From: Microcebus murinus
Lineage: Eukaryota; Chordata; Mammalia; Primates; Cheirogaleidae
NCBI RefSeq assembly: GCF_040939455.1
Contig: NC_134136.1
Location: 101,234,014 to 101,298,013, forward strand
Direction: 5' to 3'
DNA: 64,000 nucleotides
Shown here: positions 25,351 through 38,150 of the stretch, one piece after another
How the letters are laid out: each line of letters starts with the position of its first letter
How positions within the stretch are numbered: position 1 is the stretch's first letter
Program-made: the position numbers and the translations under genes
Notes under the pieces: model-generated
What the model was told of the DNA's origin: nothing
Database searches by the model: none
The model's input: only the letters and a program-made list of their open reading frames with translations

Positions 25351-26705
25351 TGTATTTTACATCAACAACAGTTGAGCTGAGAATCAAATCAAAGACTCAA
25401 TATCTTTTACAATAGCAACAAAGAAAGCAAAATACCTAGGAATATATTTAACCAAGGAGGTGAAAAACCTCTAAAGAGAGAACTATGAAACACTTAGGAT
25501 GAAAATCGCAGAGAATGTAAACAAATGGAAAAACATATCATGTTCATGGATGGCAGAATCAACATTGTTAAAATGTCTATACTACCCAAAGTGATCTACA
25601 GTTTCAATGCAATACTCATTAAAGTACCAACATCATTTTTTTGCAGATCTATGAAAAATAATTATATGCTTTGTTTGGAACCAGAAAAGATCCCGAATAG
25701 CCACAGCAACCTTAAGCAAAAAGAACAAATTGGGAGGCATCACTTTACCAGACTTTAAGCTATACTAAAAATCTTATTGTAACCAAAATAGCATGGTACT
25801 GGCACAAAAGCAGATACCTAGACCAATAGATCAGAATTGAGAACCCAAATATAAAACCATCATCATATTGGCATCTGAACTTTGACAAATTAGACAAAAA
25901 CACACTGGGAAAAAGGATCCCTATTCAATAAAGGGTGCTGGGAAAATTGGATATCCACATGTAGAAGATTGACACAGGATCTGCATCTCTCACCACTCAC
26001 AAAAATTAATTCACAATGGATAACAGACTGAAACCTAAGGCATGAAACTAAAATAATTCTAGATGCAGAGGTCAGAAAAACTTCTATAGATATCAGCCTA
26101 GGCAAAGATTTATGAAGAAGATCCCAAAGACAATCACAGAAACATCAAAAATGAATAAATGGGACCTGATTAAATTAAAAAGCTTCTGCAGAGCCAAGGA
26201 AAGAATCAATAGATCGAATAGAAAACCTACAGAATGAGAGAAAATATTTGCATGCTATACATCAGATACAGGGATAATAGCCAGAATCTACAAAGAATTT
26301 AAGTAAATCAGCAAGAAGACATTAAACAACACCCTTAAATGTGGGCAAAAGACATGAACAGAAGTTTTTCAAAAGAGATAGACTAAGGGCTATATAAATG
26401 CCCTAATAAGAATATAAAAATATATAAAAAATGCTCAACATCACTAATCATCAGGGAAATGAAAATCAAAACTACAATGAGATATCACCTAACTCCAGTA
26501 AGAATGGCATTTATCAAAAAGGTTCCCAAACAACAGATTCCAGCATGGATATAGAGAGAAAGGAACACTTAGACACTGTTGGTGACACTTCAAATTTGTA
26601 CAGTCTCTATGGAAAACAGTATGGAGATTCCTCACAGAACTAAACGTAGAACTACCATTTGATCCAGCAATCCCAAAGGCAAAAAAAGAGATTCTATAAA
26701 AAAGA
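25351..26705 (+). mobile_element. LINE-1 ORF2 fragment, truncated at both ends
   Basis: Follows the L1 ORF2 reverse transcriptase C-terminal and tail region in order: acaatagcaacaaagaaagc, gtctatactacccaaagtga, gcatggtactggcacaaaag, gggtgctgggaaaattggat, aaaagcttctgcagagccaa, aacatcactaatcatcaggg and gatccagcaatccc. It stops abruptly at about 26705 (ctataaaaaagag) without the last part of ORF2 or a 3' untranslated region. All frames are broken. The early stop at an A-rich spot may reflect internal priming or later deletion. Confidence 0.85.
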
Positions 26706-28685
26706 GTTGTTAGATTTTATGTCATCCTGACTATTTTGGTTTATGGACTTGGCTGCATCTATGGTCCCATCATTGAGTGATGATGCTGTTCTTACAGGGA
26801 GTGTCATTAGGTATTGAAGAGTGTTGCAACTCCTCATATGACTACTAAGGATGTACAAACACATTTCCAAAATCCAAGAAGAAGAATAAACCTTCTCCTT
26901 TTCCTGCTATCCTCTCTCATCATGGCCTGTGAACAAAATTGTTCTTTCTCCCCCAACACTGTTATATCAGAGGTGGTGGCTCTTCTCTCATCAATTAATT
27001 TCATGCCTCCCCCCAAAAACATAATCATATTCTGCAGAATAATTTAGAAAAAAGAGCTTTCTTCCTTATTTCCCTTAATTCACTTCAATTAAGATTAGAT
27101 AATCAGAAGTATAACCTTAGATTTTCTGTAAATGGCTAAGACCATTAGAATGCATTTAGAATTATATAATTTTAAAGCATATTTGAACCTGAGTTTGTGT
27201 AATCTAATACCACTATTTTCCACATAAACAAAATGAGATTCTGTGGGTCTAAATGACTTACTTGCCAGACTTGTGCTCATTCTGGGCACCTCATTACCTC
27301 TCATCAATGTTACTCCATTTTAATAATGAAATAATGATTTTAGCCACTATTAGGTATTCTGTTATATGTATATATGTACACGCACACTGAATATTGAAAT
27401 GAATATCCTGGTTTGGTCAAGACTCAACCAAAAAATCTAAATTTTAAAGGTTATTTTAATTTTAGTTCCCATGTTAACATCAGGATCTTATGTATTTATC
27501 CAAAAGCGGTTTCATCAAACTTAAAATATCAATTTCTATTTATCTTATGGCCAACTTGTGATGCATAAGTCCATAGAAACTGTTATGTCTTTCAATATAA
27601 AGCATCTTTTATCCACAATGTTACTTACATTTACATAAATATTCTTAAGTTATATGAGAAGGTAAAGTGTTGTAGAATGCAATATATTTAATAATGTGCA
27701 TTTAATATATTGGCATTATAAAACTAAAGAGGGCAGCATGGAAAGTAAAACTGAAAAGTTAGTGGTATAATTAATTACATCATAAACTATTGAAAATAAA
27801 TATTTGAGATAGAACCAGATATTCTCCTTGAATGAGATTTAGAAACTGTTCTAAATTTTTAGGAAGTTAAATTAGTTGGTTTCTATAGATTTTCTTAAAA
27901 GTTATTTATAAAATCATTCTTCTAAATGTAGCAACATTCCATGATAAGAGTTTTATTCTGTTTATAAACTGTGTAGGATATTTATATCACTAAAATTTTA
28001 ATTACCTTTAAATAAATAACTCCATTATATTAAAGACTATCAAAAATTGTTTTTTAATTTTATTTGCTTTTTGGGCCTCAAGGGCAGAGAGCTCAGTTAC
28101 CCCTACTTCTCAGATTAGCAGGCTATGTGAGGTTCTATTCTTGCTTTATTTCATTTATTTAATACTATTTTATGTTTGCCCATTGATCTCAATTTCCACT
28201 TTCACTTCCTCCCCTCCATATATCACCGCCAGGGTACTCAATATAATGTATTAAATACTAAGATGTTATTGTATCCTTGACAAATATATCATTGTTTATT
28301 TATTTTAATACTAATAAATAATATGCTATAGTTCTTGTGTTTTGTTACATTTTTTTTCAATAAGCCCTTTTTATGATTTATTCTTGGGCTCTATGTACAG
28401 CTAATTAATTGTTCCTTAATACTGCATAGTATTCATAGAATTAATTAGACTTTAAGAACAATCCACTTTTACTCAAGTCTTACTTTTCTAAAATGTCTAC
28501 TATTTTCTCACTTATCACAACATACATATTTTAATAGAATACATTTTGGCCTTCAGCAGTCATTTTGAAAAAGATTTTATAAGAAAATCATTAAGAAACA
28601 AAAGGCAGCAAATAATATATTGAAAACAGAGCCTGCAGTGTGATTCTACAATGTTCATTTTCACTCTCTCTGGCCTTAGCACTGG
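26706..28685. other. Unassigned AT-rich DNA, 2 kb
   Basis: No repeat or gene recognised. The two-strand open frames at 26814-27047 have no motif. Confidence 0.5.
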
Positions 28686-28860
28686 GTATCAGCACATGTG
28701 GACTCAATCCCCAAACTGCACTCACATTAGCTATGAACTTTCATTAGTCACTTAATGTCTCTAGACCTTGTTTTCTTTTTCACTAGTAAAATTTATACTT
28801 GTATTACATATCAAATGTGTTCTTAGGTTCTAAAATTCTAAGCTACTCCAAATTGTTGAG
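28686..28860 (+). mobile_element. MIR SINE, sense
   Basis: Text gactcaatccccaaactgca, ttcattagtcacttaatgtc and ccttgttttctttttcacta in order matches the MIR core. Divergent but ordered. Confidence 0.6.
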
Positions 28861-29160
28861 AATGGTGGGAAAATAGAAATTTTGTAAAACAATGTTTTCA
28901 ACATGAAGGACACAGGAATTGCCATGGGCTCCAACCATTAGCATTAATGGCATTCTTCCTTATAGAAACATAGAGAAAACAACTGGTATTTAATTTCAGT
29001 GATGATGAAACCTATGTCTGTGTATCTAGTTGCACTAACCTTGTTGAAAATATTAAATGGTAACATATATAGAGTTAACCTTAGAAGAAACAACATCTGC
29101 TAACGCTTGATATGTCTTTGAAACAATTCTTTCTGAGAACAATACAGGTAATCTGCAGTA
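28861..29160. other. Unassigned DNA
   Basis: Nothing recognised between the two MIR copies. Confidence 0.5.
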
Positions 29161-29248
29161 GCTGAAAGCAAATTTGGGAGTAAAGTTAATTTAAGTTTAA
29201 ATCTCAATCTTGTCACCTAAGAAGTATTTGTCTTTTCACAAGTTATTA

Positions 29249-30541
29249 TTAGGTTGCCAAAGTAATTGCAGTTTAGGACCATGAATTTTAAATCATTATA
29301 ACTAGGCTCAAACACATCTTTATTAATCAAACTAGGAACCATTCCAATCGACACATTTCTGACAACAAGACATAAGTTTGTTTATTCCTGTAGCATAAAA
29401 ATCTGTGTTTTGGGATTCCATGAACTCTTGGAAAGCATTTTCTGCATCCTGCTGGTTGTGGAAGCATTTTCCCTGCAAAAAGTTACCAAGATGCTTGAAG
29501 AGGTGCAATTGGTTGGCGAGAGGTCAGGTGAATATGGCAGATGAGGCAAAACTTTGTATCCCAATTCATTCAACTTTTGTAGCATTGATTGTGCAACCTG
29601 TGGTTGGTTGGGCCTTGTGGACAAGAATTGGGCCCTTTCTGTTGACCAATGCTGGCTGCAGATGTTGCAGTTTTCAGTACATCTAATCCACTTGCTGAGC
29701 ATACTTCTGAGACATAATGGTTTCCCCGAGATTCAGAAAACTGTAGTGGGTCAGACTGGCAGCAGACCACCAAACAGTGACCATGACATTTTTGTGATGC
29801 AAGTTTGGCTTTGGGAAGGGCTTTGGAGCTTCTTCTGGGTCCAACCACTGAGCTGGTCGTCGCTTGTTCTCATAGGAAATCCACTTTTTGTCACACGTCA
29901 CAAGCCGATCAAGAAATGGTTTGCTGTTGTTGCTTGTAAGAAGAGAAGACAACACTTCAAAATGACAATTTTTTTTTGATTTTCAGTCAGCTCATCAGGC
30001 ATCCACTTATTGAGCTTTTTCACCTTTCCAATTGGCTTCAAATGCCAAACGACCATAGAATGGTAGACGTTGAATTGAGCTCTGCAGCAACTTCTCATGT
30101 AGCTATAAGAGGATCAGCTTCAATGATTGCTTTCAATTGGTCGTTGTCAACTTCTGATGGCCAGCCACTGTGCTCCTCATATTCAAGGCTCTGATCTTCT
30201 TTGCAAAACTTCTTGAACCACCACTGCACTGTACGTTCGTTAGCAGTTCCCAGACCAAATGTGTTGTTGATGTGTGAGTTGTCTCCACTGCTTTACGACC
30301 CATTTTGAACTCTAATAAGAAAATCACTCAAATTTGTTTTTTGTCTAACATCATTTCCATAGTCTAAAATAAACATAAAGTAAACATCAAGTAATAAGTC
30401 ATTACCAAAAAAAATAAATAAAGTGAGAAAGGCACATTAAAATGATGTATAACATAACCACATTTATTTACGAATGTATTACAATATCAAATGGCAAATT
30501 TCAACAATGCTATAACCACAATTACTTTTGCACCAACCTAA
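29249..30541 (-). mobile_element. Hsmar1-like mariner, full length
   Basis: A 1293-bp element with both termini: ttaggttgccaaagtaattg on the left and caattacttttgcaccaacctaa read to 30541 on the right, each flanked by TA (29247-29248 and 30542-30543). Length and termini match Hsmar1 (about 1.29 kb), whose MITE is MADE1 and whose transposase became part of SETMAR in anthropoids. The transposase lies on the minus strand (separate entry). It interrupts a MIR. Confidence 0.9.
29323..30360 (-). pseudogene. Hsmar1-type mariner transposase pseudogene
   Basis: DD34D-type mariner transposase, which would bind the terminal repeats and cut and paste the element. Reading down from the ATG at 30360, MMLDKKQICVIFLLEFKMGR starts the N-terminal helix-turn-helix domain; the frame then shifts repeatedly. 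The first catalytic Asp is seen in LVTCDKKWISYENKRR (about 29900), where the usual acidic neighbour is Lys. The WWSAASLTHYSFLNLGETIM stretch follows. The second catalytic motif, normally H-D-N-A, reads VHKAQPT or LSTRPNQP depending on frame, so the Asp is gone. The third catalytic Asp remains in LPYSPDLSPTN. The length without gaps (about 345 codons) equals the family's. Clearly inactive. Plus-strand frames here are shadows. Confidence 0.9.
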
Positions 30542-30620
30542 TAAATCTTTGTATTCTGTCACATGTGAAGTGAGGATAATGGAATTGTTTTGTATAAGTA
30601 AAAGAAAATGTCATGTAGTT

Positions 30621-31880
30621 ATTTTTGTTGTTAAACAACATACCATGAATAATTGGAAGGCAGGGACTGTGACCTACTTTTCTTTTCATCTTATAATAAT
30701 GTCTATTAAGGTACTTAATCCAGGTTCTCTGAAAAATGAGTAAATTAATGAATCTTAGCATGTCTATTTCATGTCTTCATAAATACACAATTTTAAATGG
30801 AATGAATCTTACTGCTCTAATAATAAGTATTGTTTGGTAGCTAGGCACTCAATAAACATTTCTACTTTCTCAAAGCACGTAGAACTGAATCAAAATCAAT
30901 GATCAAACATAAATATTCCACATCACTAACAAAAAGAATGTGAATAAAAAGTAGCATTACTTGTTCATTCACTGGAACCCCTGTTGCATGAATACTTTGC
31001 ATGAGACACTGTGCCAGTCAATATGCTAGCATTGTTCTTGACGTTGTTTTGGACATTTGGAAATTTCTGTTCGTCTTCATGCAGATAAATTCATTGGTAA
31101 TATTTTTTTTTCACTTGGACTTGAAAACCTGTAGAAAAAGCCTATAGAAATACAGAAAATGCATTACAGGGTAATAAAACAAATCAACTAGACCAATAAG
31201 GTCTGTGTTGTGAATTTTAGAGTAATTTTATCTTATCATGGACACATATAGTTTAACACATTAAGTGCAAGTACCGAGTTTAAAATAAAAATACAAAGAC
31301 ACTTCCAACAGCTCCCCAAACTCCTCATTCCTCTGTCCTGGAGGCAAATATTTTTGAATCTTTCAATTGCTTAATTTAGCATTTTTATTTATAACTGTTA
31401 ATTATTATCAAACTTCACGTTTCAGTAGAAATATGGTGGTTACTTAGTTTTAAATCTTCCTATCTTTCCTAAAAACTGTAGAGATAAATATAGAGGAAAC
31501 ACGCAAGTACATGCATGTGCACACATGTACACACCACATGAAGGGTGCTTACACTTATTACATTGATTGACTTCATTTTCTGGTAAGTGATGGATTAGCT
31601 CTTCCATGATGCTATTCCTATGTTTACCTTGTTTCAAATATCCATTACAGTTGCCACACAAATTTTAGTTAAATCGGTATTGAGTAAACATTATCATGCT
31701 TTAATCTGGAATGGTGCTATTTAAGCCTATTGCACACTTGTTACCCTGTAGCCTCTCTTAATTATCATCCTGGAAATTTCCTTTGAGTCTTTCCTGTTTC
31801 AGGGCTTCTGTTTTCTTCTTGCTATTTCTTTCTCTTTCCTCACTTATTGGCTTGTGTTACTGGAGGGCATCCTTTGGTAA
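30621..31880. other. Unassigned AT-rich DNA
   Basis: No feature recognised. The 30840-31060 part has a few L2-like words (tagctaggcactcaataaac) but not enough to call. Confidence 0.5.
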
Positions 31881-32424
31881 ATTACTGTAAAAAAGTACAC
31901 AGGGAGTATATATTTGAGATTTTTGATTGTCTGAAAAATATCTTTATTTTCCTCTCACATGCTTGATTGATAGTTATATTACATTTTTAACACATTACTC
32001 TGATGTCTTTTTTTCCTTCCTGTGTTACTGTTGAGATTCCCAAAGCCATTACGATTACAGAGCCTTTGTGTGTGACATGCATTTTTCCTTTCAGGATTCT
32101 TATGTCTTCAGTGTTCTGAAATTTCATAATGATGTTATTTGGAATGAATTTATTTTGCTAAACACTTAGTGGATCCTTTCAAACTAGAAATACATGTATT
32201 TTAGTTCTGGGGAATTTTCTTAAAATATTTGTTTATTTCTTCTCTAGCATTTCTCTGCTTTTGCCTTCTAGGATGCTCATTATTCAGATGCTAAGCTGCC
32301 TGGAACAGCCTGCTAATTTTCTATTTTTATTTTCTTTGTTTTATTCTTTAGTCTAGTAGATTTTCCTGATTTTATCTTCTAGCTCATCCACTGCTATATT
32401 CATTTCTTCTATTCTGTTGTGTCA

Positions 32425-33085
32425 GATAAAGTCCTTTGAGGAGACAGAAATTACATCCATTTTTTGAATAAAGGGAATTTGATAGAAAAAGTTGTTAATG
32501 ATCTGTAAGGTTGTTGATTAGGTAACTGAAAGGGTAAAAAGAAAATTCACAAAGTTAGTAGCTACAGGAAGTGGCTACCACCCTTAGTGCTTAAGGAACA
32601 AAGATAAGAGGTTAAACTAAAACTTAGAAATATACAGGAGGAGTCTACTCTGATCTCTGACAAGGAGATACTACTCAGGTATCTCTGAGTTTGAAGGAGG
32701 GAACTTATGAGCCTATGACTGAGACCTCCAAGGAGGGGACATTGGTGGACTAGTACTGATGTCTGATGTCTCTGATTGGTCAGGGCATGATGAAACTAGT
32801 TTTGCCAGTGTGGGAAGAAACTGCAAACTATTAATAGATTTAAGTGCTGCTAGTAGAAGAAAGAGCTGCCACTGGGGTGAAGAAGCATTGTTGGGAAGCA
32901 AATGGGAATAAGCCCTTTGTCCCTGCTCCAATCTCATGGCTCCCTCTCATATCCCTTAGTGACAGAGCCTAATGGGTAGCAGCTGGCAAAGCAGAAATGG
33001 AGTTCACAGAGTCCCTGTTTCAGCATCAAGAGCAGGTTATGGGCATATAGGTTTGGAGATAAGAAGCAATAACTTAAGAACTTAC
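32425..33085. mobile_element. Ancient interspersed repeat, family unresolved
   Basis: Text such as gaatttgatagaaaaagttg, tctgattggtcagggcatga and gtgacagagcctaatgggta, ending atataggtttggagataaga, resembles a mammalian-wide LTR-like repeat that I cannot name. Strand uncertain. Confidence 0.3.
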
Positions 33086-33104
33086 TATCTTCTGAGCATT
33101 CTTT

Positions 33105-33456
33105 TTTTTTTTCTTTTTTTTTTATATTAGTGTATTATGGGGGTGCAAGTGTTAAGGTTACATATATTGCCCATGTCCCCGTCCCCCTCAAGTAAGAGCT
33201 TCAAGCATGTCCATCCCCCAAACGTTGCTCATCTTGCTCATTGTGGTTGTGTATATCCATCCCCTCCTCCCCCCCCTCCCACCCTCCTGACACCCGATAA
33301 ATGTTACTCCTATATGTCCACTTAGGTGTTGATCCGTTAATACCAATTTGCTGGTGAGTACATGTGGTGCTTGTTTTTCCATTCTTGAGATACTTCACTT
33401 AGTAGAATGGGCTCCAGCTCTATCCAGGAATATACAAGAGGTGCTATATCACCGTT
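33105..33456 (-). mobile_element. Young lemur-type L1 3' end (copy C), antisense
   Basis: T-rich tail from 33100, then gtgtattatgggggtgcaag, aagcatgtccatcccccaaa, a C/T-rich stretch with eight C, ttaataccaatttgctggtg and the end aatatacaagaggtgcta at about 33450. It shares the exact start nucleotide with copies A and B. No clear target duplication. Confidence 0.85.
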
Positions 33457-33700
33457 GTTTTAAATAACATTCTGGTTTAATGTCATGGATGTAGTATTTT
33501 CTATCTCTTTGTAGATATTGAAGTTTTCTTCTCCCTATATAGTAGCTACTCCTCCAAGTTATATACACATTCTTTTCTTTTTTCTTTTTGTTCTTATTTT
33601 TGTTATTTTTTATCATCCTTTTCTTTCTCTTGTTTTCTTATTTAGCATATTCTATGCCAGAAACTTTCTGGTGATACGTGGATATCTCTTGTAATTGAGA

Positions 33701-34904
33701 GACTAAAACTCTGACTATGCGAGAGGAGCTTAACAAATTTAAGCTTTATTTTAGGTTGATCTGAACAGGAATTTCTTAGGGAAATCATGGTGAGATTATC
33801 TTTTAGTCTTTACTTTCAAGCTAGTTAATTCCCCTAAGGACTCTTCCAGTCTCCTGCCTGAACCATATGTAACATTCTGCCACTGAGACCAGTAGGGAAA
33901 GAGTTCTGTTATCTAATCATTCTGATAAATCAATTATTACCCATCTGCCTGCTTTAAAGACTTCTTTTTCTTTTTTTCCCCCCCTGTTTTCCTCTAATTT
34001 TTTCAATCTAATCCTTTGGGTGTATATATCATGAGAATACATTCCATGTATTAATATTATAATCATTGTACTATGCCAGTGAAACTTTCCATTTTAACAC
34101 AGATGTTGCACTGTTATATTTGAGCTGTTTATTAACAATGTACACAAAAATGATTTCTAATGAAGTACTAATCATTTTGCTGGAAAACATAGACTGATAG
34201 AATCATTGCCTGAGAATAATTTTATTCTCTTTTAACTTTAAACACAAGTTGCCTAAGATAGACATTTCTTATAAGAGCATTGTAAAACACTGAGCATAGA
34301 ATCTTAAAATACCCCATGCTAGAGGATTTACTCTATTTAAAATTTGATTTAAACAAATAAATAAATAAAAACACTCTATAGAGTCACCTAACTTTCAAAT
34401 TCTATGCTGCTTTGAAGAGTAAGTTCTATCTGAGTTTCTGTGCACACTGCAGATAATCTCTGTGCATCACACAGGTTATGAAAATAAATGGTCAAAATTT
34501 TATCTCAAGGATGTCATCATTAACCAAGACTGATGCCTTAATAATGCTGTAGATGTAATTATAGTCTAATTTGGAATTGAATTCCAATTAGTTCTTTTGT
34601 AAAGAATGAGCCATTATTATCAAGCAATAGCAGAACCTCAAAAATCTCATTTGTATTTGTTTTCAAATCGATAAAATGTGGTTTCGGCTTCTCAACACTT
34701 TAATATTAGATATCTGTTTTGAGATTAGCTAGAGAGTGATGTAATTGAAGAACAGTATTGTTAGTATTCAATGAGCATGCATTTAGATTTTATCCTACAA
34801 TGATTCAGATATATGTAAATTCTGGGTGTAATTATTATGGGTTTACTTCTTGGCTTACATGCTCTTCTTAGATAGTCAAGTACATGGCTTGAATCACACC
34901 TTTC
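33701..34904. other. Unassigned AT-rich DNA
   Basis: Nothing recognised; pyrimidine-rich at 33960-34000. Confidence 0.5.
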
Positions 34905-34918
34905 AGAAACAGTATTAG

Positions 34919-35256
<338 letters not shown>

Positions 35257-35374
35257 AGAAACAGTATTAGATATGATACCAAAGAACAAACTAGTTACTC
35301 TAACTTGACATAATACCTAATCTACAGCAATATAAAATACCCACAAATACTTTTATATAATGATTAATATATAA

Positions 35375-35560
35375 TATTTATTAAAAGGTCAATATGCATC
35401 AGACACTTGCTAAGACTTTTCAGTATATTATTGTATTTCATTTTCACAAGAAAATAGTGACATTTATTTTGCCATTACCCTCAATTACACAGATGAGAAA
35501 AATAAAGCTTAGAGAGCTTTGATATCTTGCCCAAAATGTAAGTAGCTTGAAAACAAATGA
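35375..35560 (-). mobile_element. MIR SINE, antisense
   Basis: Text gacacttgctaagacttttc, caattacacagatgagaaaa, ataaagcttagagagctttg and cttgcccaaaatgtaagtag is the MIR core in reverse, in the correct order. Confidence 0.65.
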
Positions 35561-35716
35561 GGCAATACTAGAGAGTCCATTGTAGAGTCTGTGATATAAA
35601 TCAGTGTACTATACTACAGTATGTATTTATCTGAGTATAGCAACTTATGTGCGTGTGTATAACAATATCTTGTTTTATCATCACCATTAGCACAATAACC
35701 TTGCAATGGTACCATC

Positions 35717-36213
35717 TGTCATAACCAAAATAATGAACCCACAAAGACGTTCATGAAATAATCCCCAGAATCTATGAATATGTTAAGTTACACTATAAAG
35801 GAGAATTAAATTTGCAAATGAAATTAAGGTTGCTTATCAACTGACCTTGAGACGGGGAAATTATCCTAGATTATCTGTGTGGGTTCAAGGTAATCACAAG
35901 GAGGGAAGTAGAAGAGGGAGAACCAGACAGAGGGCAGAGTGAAATAGACTTGATCCAGTATTTCTGGCTTTGAAAATGGAGCAAGAAGGCCATAAGCCAA
36001 GGAATACTGGTGGCCTCCAGAAGCTGAGAAAGGCATGGAAATGGGTTTCCCCTTAGAGCCTCTAGCTAGGAATGCAACCCTGCTGTCACCTTGATTTAAG
36101 CCCAGTAAGACCAATTGAAAACTTTTGAACTAAATAAGTGTGAGATAGTAAATTTGTGCTGCTTTAAGTCAGTAAGTTTGTGGGAATATTACAGCAGCAA
36201 TAAAAAACTAATA
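35717..36213 (+). mobile_element. MLT1-type (MaLR) LTR, sense
   Basis: Text ccagaatctatgaatatgtt, aaattaaggttgcttatcaa, ccttgagacggggaaattat and the end gctgctttaagtcagtaag then gcaataaaaaactaata follows MLT1. The minus-strand frame at 35866-36114 is a shadow inside it. Confidence 0.75.
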
Positions 36214-36599
36214 TATCATCTTAAAAAGGAACAATAAAGAACTAAAAAGTACTCAAGAACAAGCTTCCAAATTCAGTTGCAGTGCTGTCTTATGAGGAAG
36301 TAAGGCACTTTATACTAGTAAAAATGTGTCTTGCTTTTTACATAGTTGGCACAATATTTACATATATAGGATATTGTAACAGACTTTACTAAAGCTGCAA
36401 TTGAAAAGTAAGACATACAAACAAATTCTCTGCTTTTAGCTTATCATTTAGCAGTTGTGTGACACTATTTGTGTCCAATGGGCAAAGCGTCCTTTTAGAA
36501 ATCTCCAAAGTTTACAGTTTTTTTTTTACTCAATCTATAGAATAATTTCATTAAATCATGCTATAGTATAAGAAATAATTATAAATTGTTTTTTTCAAC
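36214..36599. other. Unassigned AT-rich DNA
   Basis: Nothing recognised. Confidence 0.5.
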
Positions 36600-37080
36600 T
36601 GTCTATAAGCAATTACTGTAATAATGCTCCATAACAAAATACCTAAAAACTCAGGGACTTACAACAACACGTTATTTCTCATTCTTATATCTAAGTATAG
36701 GCCTGTGCAGTTCTGTTGCAGGCTGCAGGTCCATGTTTCATTTGGAGGATTCTGTTTCAGCCTACAAGTTGAGTTCATGTTTTCTCCATGGGTCTCATTC
36801 TGAGCCCAAGATAAAGGGGCAGCGACTATCTGTAGAATATTTTCCTCATGATTTCAGTCATAAGCTCCCAGATGGGTAAGCAGAAACTGGTGATGTCTCT
36901 TTAGTTCTCGATTTGGAACTCCCACACTGTCGCTTCTGCCTACTTTCCATTTTCCAAAACAAGTCATGCTGTCATCAAAGCAAGTCATGCTGCCCAAATC
37001 AATGGACAGGGCAGTATAATCATTCCCTGGACATAGATGCAGGGGAGGGAACAAATATGAGCTAAACAATGATATAATAT
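36600..37080 (-). mobile_element. Ancient LTR-like remnant, antisense
   Basis: The order ccataacaaaatacctaaaa, cagggacttacaacaacacg, gtgcagttctgttgcaggct, catgggtctcattctgagcc and ttccattttccaaaacaagt resembles the reversed form of an old mammalian LTR-type repeat, also suspected at 17545-17865. A small direct repeat caagtcatgctg sits at 36960 and 36981. Confidence 0.4.
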
Positions 37081-37839
37081 ACAATACCCAACATTAATAA
37101 AAATGCATCTTTGCTAAAGTATGAATTATTTTTATGATTTTTCAAGTATTGATATTAATTATATCATCACTTAATTATCTAGTAGTAGATGTCTATTCAA
37201 CCATAAAAAGTTTGAATGTTGCAGTGAATTAAGCCAAATTTTTATATCATGAATTTTATTCAAAATTATACTTAAGATCCTCAAAAAAAAGCATCCCATG
37301 TACTTTAACACTTTGGAGAAGAACTACTACAGATGGAATGGAAATGGCCCATTTATATGTGTATCTTAGAATGACCATGCCTCTCTTCTAAATGGCCTTA
37401 AAAACCCACAACTATAATTGTACTTGGAAATATTATAATGAGAAACTAGTTCTGGAAGTGAAATATTGTTTTTCAAGAAGTTCTTTTTAAAAACGACTTC
37501 CTAAGAATTCAGTATAATGGCCAATTACAGTTTTTGATAGTAGAGGAAGGTCTTAATTGAATCTTTGAACTGTAGAAATTGTGTTGTAATGCAACAGTTT
37601 CTTTTCTATATAGGTACCAAATAGATCTATTTTAATAAATTATGTTTAGTGCTTTTGAATATATGTTAGATTCATCAAAAATGTTCTCTGTAATCTAAAA
37701 TTGGCTACTCTGCTAACTGTTTTATAAAGCTATCCAGCTAATTATTTTGCTCTCATCCTAACAAAGTATTTTACAACAAATGACAAAGTATTTACAACAC
37801 TTGGTTTAGTCACAGATTGTTCCTTTTGCCCTTATTATT
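37081..37839. other. Unassigned AT-rich DNA
   Basis: Nothing recognised. Confidence 0.5.
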
Positions 37840-38150
37840 TTCTGAGCCTGAAATGACTACCATCCTTTCTATTCTTAGCTATTAATAAGTTTTTATTATC
37901 CTTCAAGATTCAGTTCAAGTACCCTCTCTTCAAGGTAGTGCTATGAATCTCTTGGTCTGATTTAGGTATCCCTCATCTTTATTATCTTAATAACTTGGCA
38001 TAAATTTTAGCTTTTGTCAAAATGTGTTGTACTATTTACGTATGTGTTATTTTCACTAGAATTGAGTTCTGTGAAAATAAGAAGCTATGCTTTGTCAGTG
38101 AGCCTCTATTTGTGTCACAATGCATAGTAAAGTGTTGGCCTTTCATATAT
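37840..38150 (+). mobile_element. L2 3' end, sense
   Basis: Text ccttcaagattcagttcaag, taccctctcttcaaggtagt, attgagttctgtgaaaataa and tgcatagtaaagtgttggcc follows the L2 3' end in order. Confidence 0.6.

Larger units (their letters stand above)
29161..30620 (+). mobile_element. MIR SINE split by the Hsmar1-like mariner
   Basis: The left half (29161-29248) reads gtttaaatctcaatcttgtc then tcttttcacaagttatta. The right half (30542-30620) reads taaatctttgtattctgtca then gtgaagtgaggataatgg. Joined across the mariner at a single TA they form a continuous MIR core. This fixes the mariner's insertion site exactly. Confidence 0.65.
31881..33700 (-). mobile_element. Possible ancient L1 5' region, interrupted
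   Basis: 31881-32420 and about 33455-33700 share the style of reversed ancient L1 5' regions (gaaaaatatctttattttcc, tggggaattttcttaaaata, gatgctcattattcagatgc, cttctagctcatccactgct). The evidence is ordered word similarity only. Two other repeats lie in between. Confidence 0.35.

Noticed and set aside
29554..29979. 141-codon plus-strand frame with many Trp and Cys
   Set aside because: It is the antisense shadow of the mariner transposase pseudogene.
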